NCBI RefSeq assembly: GCF_001075875.1 | Contig: NZ_JUOS01000115.1 | Location: 1 to 64,000 of the forward strand | From: Streptococcus oralis | GTDB taxonomy: Bacteria > Bacillota > Bacilli > Lactobacillales > Streptococcaceae | Direction: 5' to 3' | Length of the DNA stretch: 64,000 bases | Shown here: positions 55,103 to 64,000 of the stretch, piece by piece | Layout: each line of letters begins with the position of its first letter | Numbering within the stretch: the first letter of the stretch is position 1 | Translations under genes and position numbers: made by a program | The notes under the pieces: generated by a model | What the model was told of the DNA's origin: nothing | Databases searched by the model: none | Seen by the model: only the letters and a program-made list of their open reading frames with translations

Positions 55103-57895
55103 ATGAAACTCAAAGAAACTTTAAATCTTGGGAAAACTGACTTCCCAATGCGTGCAGGTCTTCCAACCAAAGAGCCAGTTTGGCAAAAAGAATGGGAAGA
55201 AGCAAAATTGTACCAACGCCGTCAAGAATTAAATGAGGGAAAACCTCATTTCACTCTTCATGATGGCCCTCCATACGCTAACGGAAATATCCACGTTGGT
55301 CATGCTATGAACAAGATTTCAAAAGATATCATTGTTCGTTCTAAGTCTATGTCAGGATTTTACGCACCATACATCCCGGGTTGGGATACACACGGACTAC
55401 CAATCGAGCAAGTTTTGGCAAAACAAGGTGTCAAACGTAAAGAGATGGACTTGGTTGAATACTTGAAACTTTGCCGTGAATACGCTCTTTCTCAAGTAGA
55501 TAAACAACGCGAAGACTTCAAACGTTTAGGTGTTTCTGGTGACTGGGAAAATCCATATGTAACTTTGACCCCTGACTATGAAGCAGCGCAAATTCGTGTC
55601 TTCGGTGAGATGGCTAACAAGGGCTATATCTACCGTGGTGCCAAGCCAGTTTACTGGTCATGGTCATCTGAGTCAGCTCTTGCTGAAGCAGAGATTGAAT
55701 ACCACGATTTGGTATCAACATCACTTTACTATGCCAATAAGGTCAAGGATGGCAAAGGTGTGTTAGACACTGATACTTACATCGTTGTTTGGACAACAAC
55801 TCCATTTACTATCACTGCTTCTCGTGGTTTGACTGTTGGTGCGGATATTGATTACGTTTTGGTTCAACCTGCTGGTGAAACTCGTAAGTTTGTGGTTGCT
55901 GCTGAATTGTTGAACAGCTTGTCCGAGAAATTTGGTTGGGCTGATGTTCAAGTGTTGGCAACTTACCGTGGTCAAGAATTGAACCATATCGTGACAGAAC
56001 ACCCATGGGATACTGCAGTAGATGAACTCGTTATCCTTGGTGACCACGTTACAACAGACTCTGGTACAGGTATTGTCCATACAGCTCCTGGTTTTGGTGA
56101 GGACGACTACAATGTTGGTGTGGCTAATGGTCTTGAAGTTGCTGTGACAGTTAACGAACGCGGAATCATGATGGCTAATGCTGGCGCTGAGTTCGAAGGT
56201 CAATTCTATGACAAGGTGGTTCCAACTGTTATCGAGAAACTAGGCAACCTCCTTCTTGCTCAAGAAGAAATCTCTCACTCATACCCATTTGACTGGCGTA
56301 CGAAAAAACCAATCATCTGGCGTGCAGTGCCTCAATGGTTTGCTTCTGTATCTAAATTCCGCCAAGAAATCTTGGACGAAATTGAAAAAGTAAAATTCCA
56401 TTCAGAATGGGGTAAAGTCCGTCTTTACAACATGATTCGTGACCGTGGTGACTGGGTTATCTCTCGTCAACGTGCTTGGGGTGTTCCACTTCCGATCTTC
56501 TATGCTGAAGACGGCACACCAATCATGACAGCTGAAACCATTGAGCATGTAGCTCAACTCTTTGAAGAGCATGGTTCCATCATCTGGTGGGAACGTGATG
56601 CTAAAGACCTCTTGCCAGAAGGATTTACACATCCAGGTTCGCCAAATGGTGAGTTCAAGAAAGAAACAGACATCATGGACGTTTGGTTTGACTCAGGTTC
56701 ATCATGGAATGGTGTTTTGGTAAATCGTCCAAATCTGACTTATCCAGCTGACCTTTACCTTGAAGGTTCTGACCAATACCGTGGTTGGTTCAACTCATCA
56801 CTTATCACATCTGTTGCCAACCATGGTGTAGCACCTTACAAACAAATCTTGTCACAAGGTTTTACCCTTGATGGTAAAGATGAGAAGATGTCTAAATCTC
56901 TTGGAAATACTATTTTGCCTAGCGATGTTGAGAAACAATTTGGCGCTGAAATTCTTCGTCTTTGGGTAACAAGTGTAGATACTAGCAATGACGTTCGTAT
57001 CTCAATGGATATCCTTAGCCAAGTATCGGAATCTTACCGTAAAATCCGTAACACTCTTCGTTTCTTGATTGCTAATACATCTGACTTTAACCCAGCTGAG
57101 GATGCAGTAGCTTACGATGAGCTTCGTTCAGTTGATAAGTACATGACGATTCGCTTTAACCAGCTTGTTAAGACCATTCGTGATGCTTACGCAAACTTTG
57201 AATTCTTGACAATCTACAAGGCCTTGGTGAACTTTATCAACGTTGACTTGTCAGCCTTCTACCTTGATTTTGCCAAAGATGTTGTTTATATCGAAGGTGC
57301 CAAATCATTGGAACGCCGTCAAATGCAGACTGTCTTCTATGACATTCTTGTCAAAATTACGAAACTCTTGACACCAATCCTTCCTCACACTGCGGAAGAA
57401 ATCTGGTCATACCTTGAGTTTGAAACAGAAGACTTCGTTCAATTGTCAGAATTGCCAGAAGCAGAAACTTTTGCTAACCAAGAAGAAATCTTAGATACAT
57501 GGGCTGCCTTTATGGACTTCCGTGGACAAGCTCAAAAAGCCTTGGAAGAGGCTCGTAATGCCAAAGTAATCGGTAAATCACTTGAAGCTCACTTGACAGT
57601 TTATCCAAATGAAGTTGTGAAAACTCTACTCGAAGCAGTAAATAGCAATGTAGCTCAACTTTTAATCGTGTCAGACTTGACCATCGCAGAAGGACCAGCT
57701 CCGGAAGCTGCCGTTAGCTTTGAAGATGTAGCCTTCACAGTTGAACGTGCTGCAGGTGAAGTATGTGACCGTTGCCGTCGTATCGACCCAACAACAGCAG
57801 AACGCAGCTACCACGCAGTTATCTGTGACCACTGTGCAAGCATCGTAGAAGAAAACTTTGCGGACGCAGTTGCTGAAGGATTTGAAGCTAAATAA
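55103..57895 (+). CDS. ileS: Isoleucyl-tRNA synthetase
   Basis: This 930-residue class I synthetase has the HIGH-type motif [12 protein letters not shown] (near 62), the CP1 editing domain ([15 protein letters not shown] near 320), [10 protein letters not shown] (near 530), and KMSKSLGN (near 595). The C-terminal zinc-binding residues are CDRCRR and CDHC (near 890-912). The length is that of the bacterial type I enzyme. It is preceded by a T-box leader and AAAGGAG. Confidence 0.98.
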   Translation: MKLKETLNLGKTDFPMRAGLPTKEPVWQKEWEEAKLYQRRQELNEGKPHFTLHDGPPYANGNIHVGHAMNKISKDIIVRSKSMSGFYAPYIPGWDTHGLPIEQVLAKQGVKRKEMDLVEYLKLCREYALSQVDKQREDFKRLGVSGDWENPYVTLTPDYEAAQIRVFGEMANKGYIYRGAKPVYWSWSSESALAEAEIEYHDLVSTSLYYANKVKDGKGVLDTDTYIVVWTTTPFTITASRGLTVGADIDYVLVQPAGETRKFVVAAELLNSLSEKFGWADVQVLATYRGQELNHIVTEHPWDTAVDELVILGDHVTTDSGTGIVHTAPGFGEDDYNVGVANGLEVAVTVNERGIMMANAGAEFEGQFYDKVVPTVIEKLGNLLLAQEEISHSYPFDWRTKKPIIWRAVPQWFASVSKFRQEILDEIEKVKFHSEWGKVRLYNMIRDRGDWVISRQRAWGVPLPIFYAEDGTPIMTAETIEHVAQLFEEHGSIIWWERDAKDLLPEGFTHPGSPNGEFKKETDIMDVWFDSGSSWNGVLVNRPNLTYPADLYLEGSDQYRGWFNSSLITSVANHGVAPYKQILSQGFTLDGKDEKMSKSLGNTILPSDVEKQFGAEILRLWVTSVDTSNDVRISMDILSQVSESYRKIRNTLRFLIANTSDFNPAEDAVAYDELRSVDKYMTIRFNQLVKTIRDAYANFEFLTIYKALVNFINVDLSAFYLDFAKDVVYIEGAKSLERRQMQTVFYDILVKITKLLTPILPHTAEEIWSYLEFETEDFVQLSELPEAETFANQEEILDTWAAFMDFRGQAQKALEEARNAKVIGKSLEAHLTVYPNEVVKTLLEAVNSNVAQLLIVSDLTIAEGPAPEAAVSFEDVAFTVERAAGEVCDRCRRIDPTTAERSYHAVICDHCASIVEENFADAVAEGFEAK

Positions 57896-57907
57896 TTCTT
57901 TATACTT

Positions 57908-59627
57908 GAGTTTGGGACAATAGTGTCTCGATTCTATCAAAAAAAGCAACGGTTTTGTTCCGTTGCTTTTTGCATGGTTGCGATAGTCTTGGTAAAATAG
58001 AATTGCACAAAAACCATTTAGAAAGGCTATCTCATGCATATTCACTATAACACAAATCAAACAACTTTACCTCTAGAAATTAGTTCTTTCTTGCCACAAG
58101 ACCATCTTGTTTTACTATTGAAAAAGTTGTGAATACCTTGGAGGATAGTCATTTCCATGCCTTCTATCATGCCTTTGGTCGCCCGTCTTATCACCCTAAA
58201 ATGCTTGTATCTACTCTTCTATTTGCCTATTCACAAGGGATTTTCTCTGGGCGAAAAATTGAAAAAATGATGATTGAAAATCTGGCTATGCAGTATCTAA
58301 CAGGACAGTTAGTTATCAGCTATCGCACCATCAATCGTTTTCGTGTCGCTGAAGGGATGGAAGAACTCATTCGTGATTTTTTTATTGATCTCAATCTTCG
58401 TTTAAAAATGGAAGAGTTAGTAACCCTAGATTGCTTGTTTATTGATGGGACTAAGATTGAAGCTAATGCCAACAAATATAGTTTCGTGTGGGAAAAGGTA
58501 GCCGACAAGTTTTCAGCCAAACTTCAAGAACAGATACAGATCTATTTTCAAGAAGAAATCACTCCCCTTATCCATCAGGCCATTAAGCTGGATGAAGAAG
58601 AGACTATCTCCTCAGAGCAGTTGCTTGCATTCGCTCAAGTCCTTGAATAAGAATTGAGAAAACTGAACCAATACATTGAGGAGACACCCGTTAAAGGGAA
58701 GGATGAACGTAAAACCCAGCGTCGTAAACTCAAGCAAAGTCCTGCGTAAAGTCAAGGAGGATTTTTCAGTACGTGCTGAAAAATATGAGAAGTATCAAGA
58801 GACATTTGAAGGGCGTAACAGCTTTTCCAAAACCGATACAGATGCCACTTTTATGCGGATGAAAGAAGACCATATGAAAAATGGTCAACTCAAGGCTGCT
58901 TATAATCTTCAAATCGCTACTGAAAACCAATTTGTGCTTCACTATGATATCTTCTCAAATCCGACTGACACTAAAACTCTTCTGCCATTCCTTGAAACCT
59001 ATCTGCATGATGTAAAGAGAGTTGTCGCAGATGCTGGATATGGAAGTGAAGAGAACCTCCTTCGTTTAGATGAAAAGGGGGTGAATCATCTGATTAAATA
59101 TGCCATATTTGACAAGGAACAGAAGAAAGGGTATACACAGTCGGCTAGAAATTTAGGGAATTGACACTACAATGACAAGGAGGATAGCTATATTCATCCT
59201 GACGGCTGGTGCTATCGTTTTCACCATACCAAACATCAGAAAACACAGACGGACTTTCAACAGGAAATCAAGGTTTACTACGCTGATGAACCTGAATCAG
59301 CTCCTCAAAAGGGACTGTATATGAACGAACGCTATCAGCACTTAAAAACTAAAGAATGTCATGCGCTTTTATCACCCGAGGGTAGACAGATTTTCGCTAA
59401 ACGCAGGATTGATGTGGAACCTGTCTTTGGGCAGATAAAGGCTTGTTTGGGTTACAAGAGATGTAACCTGATAGGCAAGCGTCAAGTGAGAATTGAAATG
59501 GGATTGGTACTTATGGCCAATAATCTCCTAAAATACAATAAGAGAATGAGTCAAAATTAAAAGCTAGAGTTCCACAATTGGAAATCTCTAGCTTTTTTGT
59601 GACTGAGAACTATTTTGTCTCAGACTC
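57908..59627 (+). mobile_element. IS1182-type insertion sequence, decayed
   Basis: Terminal inverted repeats are GAGTTTGGGACAA at 57908 and its partner TTGTCTCAGACTC at 59615-59627. Inside are a hairpin near each end (57940-57974, AAAGCAACGG/CCGTTGCTTT; and 59559-59598, AAAGCTAGAG/CTCTAGCTTT) and a broken transposase gene. The hairpins would block read-through transcription, as in many IS elements, and the left one may serve as the ileS terminator. No target duplication could be identified with confidence. Confidence 0.7.
58034..59560 (+). pseudogene. IS1182-family transposase, broken
   Basis: The original ATG is at 58034 (MHIHYNTNQTTLPLEIS). A single-base loss around 58110-58114 shifts the frame and the gene continues from 58129 (NTLEDSHFHAFYHAFGRPSY). 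An in-frame TAA stands at 58648-58650, a second shift near 58745 leads to the frame with NSFSKTDTDATFMRMKEDH, and a TGA at 59162-59164 interrupts it before NERYQHLKTKECHALLS and the end at 59560. Catalytic-region pieces (DCLFIDGTKIEANANKY; VVADAGYGSEEN; EPVFGQIKACLGYKR) are still recognisable. At least four lesions make it non-functional. Confidence 0.85.
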
Positions 59628-59638
59628 ATTTTTTTATA

Positions 59639-61270
59639 TTAAATTTGTTCAGCCAAAACCTTTTCAGCAAGGTTCATAGCGTGGTCTGACACACGAGTAT
59701 AGTGTGAAATGATGTCGATAAAGTTGACACCTGCTTGGGTAGAACATTCACCATTGTTTAGGCGCTTGATGTGAGTCTTACGAAGGACACGTTCCATCTT
59801 GTTGATGGCTTCATGGCGTTCAATAAGAGCTTGAGCTTTTTCAAGGTCATTGTTTTCAACACTTTCAAGAGCGTCTTTAACGAAATCGCTTGTTTGACGG
59901 TAAATCTCTTCCAACTCTTCTAGGGCTGAGTTAGAGAATTGAACATTCTTGCGTTGCAAGTAGTCGTTAAGATTAATCAAAGCTTCAGCGTGGTCACCGA
60001 TACGTTCCAAGTCTCGAGAAGAGTCAAGGATGTTGGTTAAGACTTCACTCTCTTTTTGGCTCAATGCTTCACTAGATAGACTAATGAGGTAACGTGTTAA
60101 TTTCTCGTCGATTGTGTTGATAGCTTCTTCAGTCTTGTGTCCTTTTTCAGCTACTTTTTCGTTAGAATTGATAATGTAGTCGTAAGAAAGATCGAATGCT
60201 TTTACAGCATAGTTTCCTAGGTGCAAGAGTTCTTTCTTGGCATTTCCTAGGGCGATAGAAGGAGCTTGCTTGATGAGTTGTTCATCCAGGTAAAGAGGTT
60301 CGTATTTAACAACTTCGTCTTCACCAGGGATTAGCTTAGTAACAAAGTAAGCCAAAGCACCGATGAATGGGAATTGTACAATGGTGTTACTTACGTTAAA
60401 GGCACCGTGTGAGAAGGCAATCGTCATCTCAGGTGAGAGGTGAAGTAGTGCCTGGAAGTACTCGATCATCGAAGTGAATGGGCCTAACAAGATTAAGCAG
60501 AGGATGGTTCCTAAAACGTTAAAGGTAACGTGTGTTGCTGCAACTCGTTTAGCAGAGATGTTTGCTCCGGCTGCTGCGATGATAACTGTTAAGGTTGTAC
60601 CGATATTATCTCCGAATAGGACTGGTAGTGAACCTTTGAGGTCGAGGAATCCACCTGCATAAAGACCTTGTAGGATCCCGATGGTTGCAGAAGATGCCTG
60701 AATCAGAACGGTAATGACAGCACCAGCCACAACTCCCAAGATAGGATTTTGACCCAAGGTAACCATGTATTCCTTGAACTGAGGCAAGTCTTTAAGAGGG
60801 CTCATCCCAGCACTAATGAGGTTAAGGGCATAGAAGATACCACCCACACCAAAAAGGATACGTCCAATATTATTTGCAGTACGGTTTTTTGTAAAGAATA
60901 AGAACATGGTTCCAAGGAAAATCAAGGGAAGGGCATACTCGCCAAGTTTGAAACCGATGATGAAGGACGTTACGGTCGTTCCAATATTGGCTCCCATGAT
61001 AATCCCGATGGCCTGTCTAAGGGTGAGGAGACTAGCACTAACCAGTCCAACCGTAATAACCGTTACACCTGTACTTGACTGGATGAGGGCAGTGACGACA
61101 ATCCCCACTAAGACCCCTAAGAAGGGATTACTTGTGTATTTGTCAATGTAATAACGAAGGCGGTCTCCAGCAGCTTGTTGCAAACCGTCTCCCATGGTCT
61201 TGATACTATACAAAAACAGTCCCAGACCACCTAAAAAGTGAAAAATAATTTCCTGCCAATTAATGGACAT
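59639..61270 (-). CDS. Na/Pi cotransporter family protein
   Basis: This 543-residue protein has two copies of the Na/Pi cotransporter repeat (QSSTGVTVITVGLVSASLLT near 65 and IQASSATIGILQGLYAGGFL near 190) within about eight membrane segments. A C-terminal PhoU-like helical domain follows (about 340-540, LERIGDHAEALINL). It should import phosphate with sodium, or export sodium. The promoter is TTGTTA, 17 bases, TAAAAT on the minus strand (61343-61315), with CGGAGG before the ATG. Confidence 0.9.
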   Translation of the reverse strand: MSINWQEIIFHFLGGLGLFLYSIKTMGDGLQQAAGDRLRYYIDKYTSNPFLGVLVGIVVTALIQSSTGVTVITVGLVSASLLTLRQAIGIIMGANIGTTVTSFIIGFKLGEYALPLIFLGTMFLFFTKNRTANNIGRILFGVGGIFYALNLISAGMSPLKDLPQFKEYMVTLGQNPILGVVAGAVITVLIQASSATIGILQGLYAGGFLDLKGSLPVLFGDNIGTTLTVIIAAAGANISAKRVAATHVTFNVLGTILCLILLGPFTSMIEYFQALLHLSPEMTIAFSHGAFNVSNTIVQFPFIGALAYFVTKLIPGEDEVVKYEPLYLDEQLIKQAPSIALGNAKKELLHLGNYAVKAFDLSYDYIINSNEKVAEKGHKTEEAINTIDEKLTRYLISLSSEALSQKESEVLTNILDSSRDLERIGDHAEALINLNDYLQRKNVQFSNSALEELEEIYRQTSDFVKDALESVENNDLEKAQALIERHEAINKMERVLRKTHIKRLNNGECSTQAGVNFIDIISHYTRVSDHAMNLAEKVLAEQI

Positions 61271-61574
61271 TTTCTTTTTCCTCCGAAAAATAATCGCGGA
61301 ATTTCTCCCATTCTATTTTAAAGGATAAAAGTAAATCTAACAAGTAGTAAATGCTCTTTTTTTGAGAAAAATGTTGTTTTAATTCGAAAAATGGCAGATG
61401 ATTGTCTAATTTATATTAATTCTTCACTTCTTTATAGTTCTTGAAGGGCTAGTGTTGACTCTTTTTCTAAATATCGTAAAATAAAAATGACCTGTTCTGT
61501 GTATTTTTGGAACAGCTACTTTTTTAATTCAAAATAAAGCGCTTACTTTCAAGGAAAAGTCAAAGGAGAAAAAG
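61271..61574. promoter_or_regulatory. Divergent promoter region of the Na/Pi and GH85 genes
   Basis: Minus-strand promoter at 61315-61343 (TAAAAT, 17, TTGTTA). A plus-strand candidate is TTGACT (61455-61460), 16 bases, TAAAAT (61477-61482). ATAAAGCGCTTACT at 61534-61547 has a cre-like core (AAAGCGCTTA) with three mismatches and lies downstream of that promoter, where CcpA could block transcription. AAAGGAG precedes the GH85 start. Confidence 0.45.
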
Positions 61575-64000
61575 ATGAAGAATCCATTTTTTGAAAAACG
61601 TTGTCGCTATAGTATTCGAAAATTGTCAGTGGGTGCCTGCTCATTGATGATTGGTTCAGTTCTATTTGCAGGTCCAGCTTTGGCTGAAGAGTCTGTCGTT
61701 CCAGAAAATGGGACAACAACTACAGCAGTAGCTTCAGAGCAACCGTCAACCACTACTCCAGCAGAAGCAACTACACCAGCACCAGAAGTATTGAAAGAGC
61801 TAGAAGCAAGAGAAGACAAGGCAAGTGAGCAACCAGCTTCAGAAGAAAAACCAACCTTGGATCAATTAACTACAGGTGATAAGGAAGCCACTAGTCCAGC
61901 TGCTGAAACTCCTAAGGTGGAAGAAGCGCCTGCTACTACAGAAAATAAGCCAGAAGAAAAAGCTACTGTCGCTGACGTTCCTAAGAAAGAAGAAAAAAGT
62001 CTTCGACCAAAAGAAATTAAGTTTGACACCTGGGAAGATTTGTTGAAATGGGAACCAGGTGCCCGTGAAGACGATGCTATTAACCGATCTTCAGTAGAAC
62101 TAGCCAAGCGCTATCGTGGACATGTTGTCAATGAAAAAGCTAATAAGGATGCCAAGGTTGAAGCCCTTGCTAACACTAACTCTAAGGCTAAAGACCATGC
62201 TTCTGTAGGTGGTGAAGAGTTTAAAGCCTATGCCTTTGACTACTGGCAATACTTGAATTCAATGGTCTTCTGGGAAGGGCTCGTTCCAACTCCAGACGTG
62301 ATTGATGCTGGTCACCGTAATGGTGTCCCAGTATTAGGTACTCTATTCTTCAACTGGTCTAACAGTATTGCAGACCAAGAAAAATTCGCTGCAGCCCTTC
62401 AACAAGACGAAGACGGAACATTCCCTATCGCTCGCAAGTTGGTTGATTTGGCTAAATACTATGGATTTGACGGCTACTTTATCAACCAAGAAACAACAGG
62501 TGATATCGTAACACCTCTTGGTAAGAAAATGCGTGATTTCATGCTTTATACCAAGGAATATGCGGCTCAAGTCAATCATCCAGTGAAATATTCTTGGTAC
62601 GATGCCATGACCTATGAATATGGTCGTTATCATGAAGATGGACTTGGTGAATACAACTATCCATTCATGCAAAAAGAGGGAGACAAGGTTCCTGCAGATC
62701 ACTTCTTTGCCAACTTTAACTGGACTAAAGAGAAAAATGATTACTCTGTAGCTATGGCCAAATGGCTAGAACGCAGTCAGTATGATGTTTTTGCAGGTTT
62801 GGAATTGCAACAAGGTGGTTCTTACAAGACAAAAGTGAAATGGGATGCCCTTTTTGATGAGAATGGCAAACTTCGCTTATCACTTGGACTTTTTGCCCCA
62901 GATACTATCACGAGTCTTGGGAAAACAGGTGAAGACTATCATAAGAATGAAAATATCTTCTTCACAGGTTACCAAGGAGATCCAACTGGCCAAAAACCAG
63001 ATGACAAGGACTGGTACGGGATTGCTAACCTCGTAGCTGACCGCACACCAGCAGTAGGACGTACCTTTACAACATCCTTTAACACCGGACATGGGAAGAA
63101 GTGGTTTGTAGACGGTAAAGTTTCTAAGGATTCTGAATGGAACTATCGTTCTGTATCAGGGATCTTGCCTACATGGCGCTGGTGGCAAACATCATCAGGA
63201 GCTAAACTCCAAGCTGACTATGACTTTGAAGATGCCTACAATGGTGGTAACTCACTTAAATTTGCGGGTAATTTAGCTGAAAATACCAACCAAGATGTTC
63301 GTCTTTACTCTACAAAACTCGAAGTAACAGATAAAACAAAACTTCGTGTTGCCCATAAAGGTGGTAAGGGAAGCAAGGTCTATGTAGAGTTTGCGACTCA
63401 GAAAAACTATACCTATGGTGGCGAGAATGCTCGTAAAGAGCTGACTCTATCTGACGACTGGACAAAAGACGAATTTGACTTGAGTGCCTTGGCAGGTCAG
63501 ACCATTTACGGTATCAAACTTACTTTCGAAAATACTGCTGCTCTTAAGGATTACCAATTCAATTTGGGTGAGTTGACTGTAACAGATAATCAAGAGGCTC
63601 CTCAAGCACCAACAGCTCTTAAAGTAGCCAAGCAATCTCTCAAAAATGCCCAAGAAGCGGAAGCTATTGTTCAATTTACAGGTAACAAAGATGCTGACTT
63701 CTATGAAGTTTATGAAAAGGATGGCGATGCTTGGCGTCTATTGACTGGTTCATCTGCTACTACGATTTATCTTCCAAAAGTTAGCCGTTCAGCTAGTGCA
63801 ACTGGCACTAGTCAAGAGTTGAAGGTTGTCGCAGTTGGTAAGAATGGCCTTCGTTCTGAAGCAGCAACCACAAACTTTGACTGGGGAATGACTGTCCAAG
63901 ACACAAGTCTTCCAAGACCGCTAGCAGAAAATATCGTTCCAGGAGCGACTGTTATCGGAAGTACCTTCCCAAATACAGAAGGTGGAGAAGGCATTGAAGG
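61575..64000 (+). CDS. Endo-beta-N-acetylglucosaminidase, GH85 (EndoD-like), partial
   Basis: The ORF is open from ATG 61575 to the window end (808 codons visible). The N-terminus has a YSIRK-type signal (YSIRKLSVGACSLMIGSVLF), with cleavage after ALAEE-type residues near 36, then a Pro/Thr/Glu-rich spacer (about 40-140). The GH85 catalytic domain follows (about 150-500): FKAYAFDYWQYLNSMVFWEG, VPVLGTLFFNW and the catalytic GFDGYFINQETTG with the Asn and Glu of the substrate-assisted mechanism. Beta-sandwich domains follow. It should cleave the chitobiose core of N-glycans on host glycoproteins at the cell surface. The C-terminal anchor, presumably LPXTG, is outside the window. Confidence 0.93.
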   Translation, partial: MKNPFFEKRCRYSIRKLSVGACSLMIGSVLFAGPALAEESVVPENGTTTTAVASEQPSTTTPAEATTPAPEVLKELEAREDKASEQPASEEKPTLDQLTTGDKEATSPAAETPKVEEAPATTENKPEEKATVADVPKKEEKSLRPKEIKFDTWEDLLKWEPGAREDDAINRSSVELAKRYRGHVVNEKANKDAKVEALANTNSKAKDHASVGGEEFKAYAFDYWQYLNSMVFWEGLVPTPDVIDAGHRNGVPVLGTLFFNWSNSIADQEKFAAALQQDEDGTFPIARKLVDLAKYYGFDGYFINQETTGDIVTPLGKKMRDFMLYTKEYAAQVNHPVKYSWYDAMTYEYGRYHEDGLGEYNYPFMQKEGDKVPADHFFANFNWTKEKNDYSVAMAKWLERSQYDVFAGLELQQGGSYKTKVKWDALFDENGKLRLSLGLFAPDTITSLGKTGEDYHKNENIFFTGYQGDPTGQKPDDKDWYGIANLVADRTPAVGRTFTTSFNTGHGKKWFVDGKVSKDSEWNYRSVSGILPTWRWWQTSSGAKLQADYDFEDAYNGGNSLKFAGNLAENTNQDVRLYSTKLEVTDKTKLRVAHKGGKGSKVYVEFATQKNYTYGGENARKELTLSDDWTKDEFDLSALAGQTIYGIKLTFENTAALKDYQFNLGELTVTDNQEAPQAPTALKVAKQSLKNAQEAEAIVQFTGNKDADFYEVYEKDGDAWRLLTGSSATTIYLPKVSRSASATGTSQELKVVAVGKNGLRSEAATTNFDWGMTVQDTSLPRPLAENIVPGATVIGSTFPNTEGGEGIE

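Noticed and set aside
61607-62107. Minus-strand Ser/Val/Ala-rich ORFs opposite the GH85 gene
   Set aside because: They are the complement of the repetitive Thr/Pro/Glu spacer of the surface protein.

Overview
The window is chromosomal DNA from a low-GC Gram-positive coccus, almost certainly a Mitis-group Streptococcus (S. mitis / S. oralis / S. infantis type; species not resolved). This rests on the gene content: a dexB-ali-cps(wzg/wzh/wzd/wze) block, the ftsA-ftsZ-ylmE-sepF-ylmG-ylmH-divIVA-ileS division cluster, secA-DAHP synthase pair-acpS-alr-recG, a BOX element, and a YSIRK-signal GH85 endoglycosidase. No tRNA, rRNA or CRISPR array was seen.

Layout. (1) 1-5030: two copies of the last codons and terminator of ribosomal protein gene rpsI, about 4.8 kb apart, bracket a malolactic module (LysR regulator, XRE regulator, mleS, mleP). 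No complete rpsI lies in the window, so these look like attachment-site scars of integrated elements. (2) 5150-8070: a membrane-anchored DUF6287 protein, an HxlR regulator divergent from a DHA2-type MFS exporter, and a palindrome built of IS ends. (3) 8218-11475: an SOS-type mutagenesis cassette (self-cleaving S24 repressor, Y-family polymerase, YolD-like protein, frameshifted DUF5960 gene), followed by a decayed second copy of the polymerase gene. (4) 11620-22000: TPM protein and LemA, a small membrane protein, secA, two tandem DAHP synthases, acpS, alr, recG. (5) 21985-22530: two near-identical tiny transcription units, each with its own direct-repeat promoter, 23-25 codon ORF and terminator. 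(6) 22720-28110: glmS, DUF1846 protein, dexB. (7) 28279-48353: two peptide-binding lipoproteins, then a Wzy-dependent capsule/receptor-polysaccharide operon. (8) 48850-57895: the division cluster with an extra short DivIVA paralogue, and ileS behind a T-box. (9) 57908-59627: a decayed IS1182-type element. (10) 59639-end: a Na/Pi cotransporter and the first 808 codons of a GH85 endo-beta-N-acetylglucosaminidase that runs off the window.

How the genes work together. The polysaccharide operon holds the regulator/attachment protein Wzg, the Wzh-Wzd-Wze phosphorylation system, the initiating transferase WchA, a LicD-type phosphotransferase, a TagA/WecG-family transferase paired with UDP-GlcNAc 2-epimerase (pointing to ManNAc), GT4 and GT2 transferases, flippase Wzx, polymerase Wzy, UDP-galactopyranose mutase Glf with a probable galactofuranosyltransferase, and a Stealth-family phosphotransferase. 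The inferred product is a Glc-initiated polymer with galactofuranose, probably ManNAc, and one or more phosphodiester links. The sugar structure is inference only.

The less ordinary signals are the duplicated peptide/small-RNA modules after recG, the repeated rpsI tails, the polymerase relic, the short DivIVA, the acyltransferase-like stub inside the polysaccharide locus, and the placement of that locus between ali genes and ftsA.
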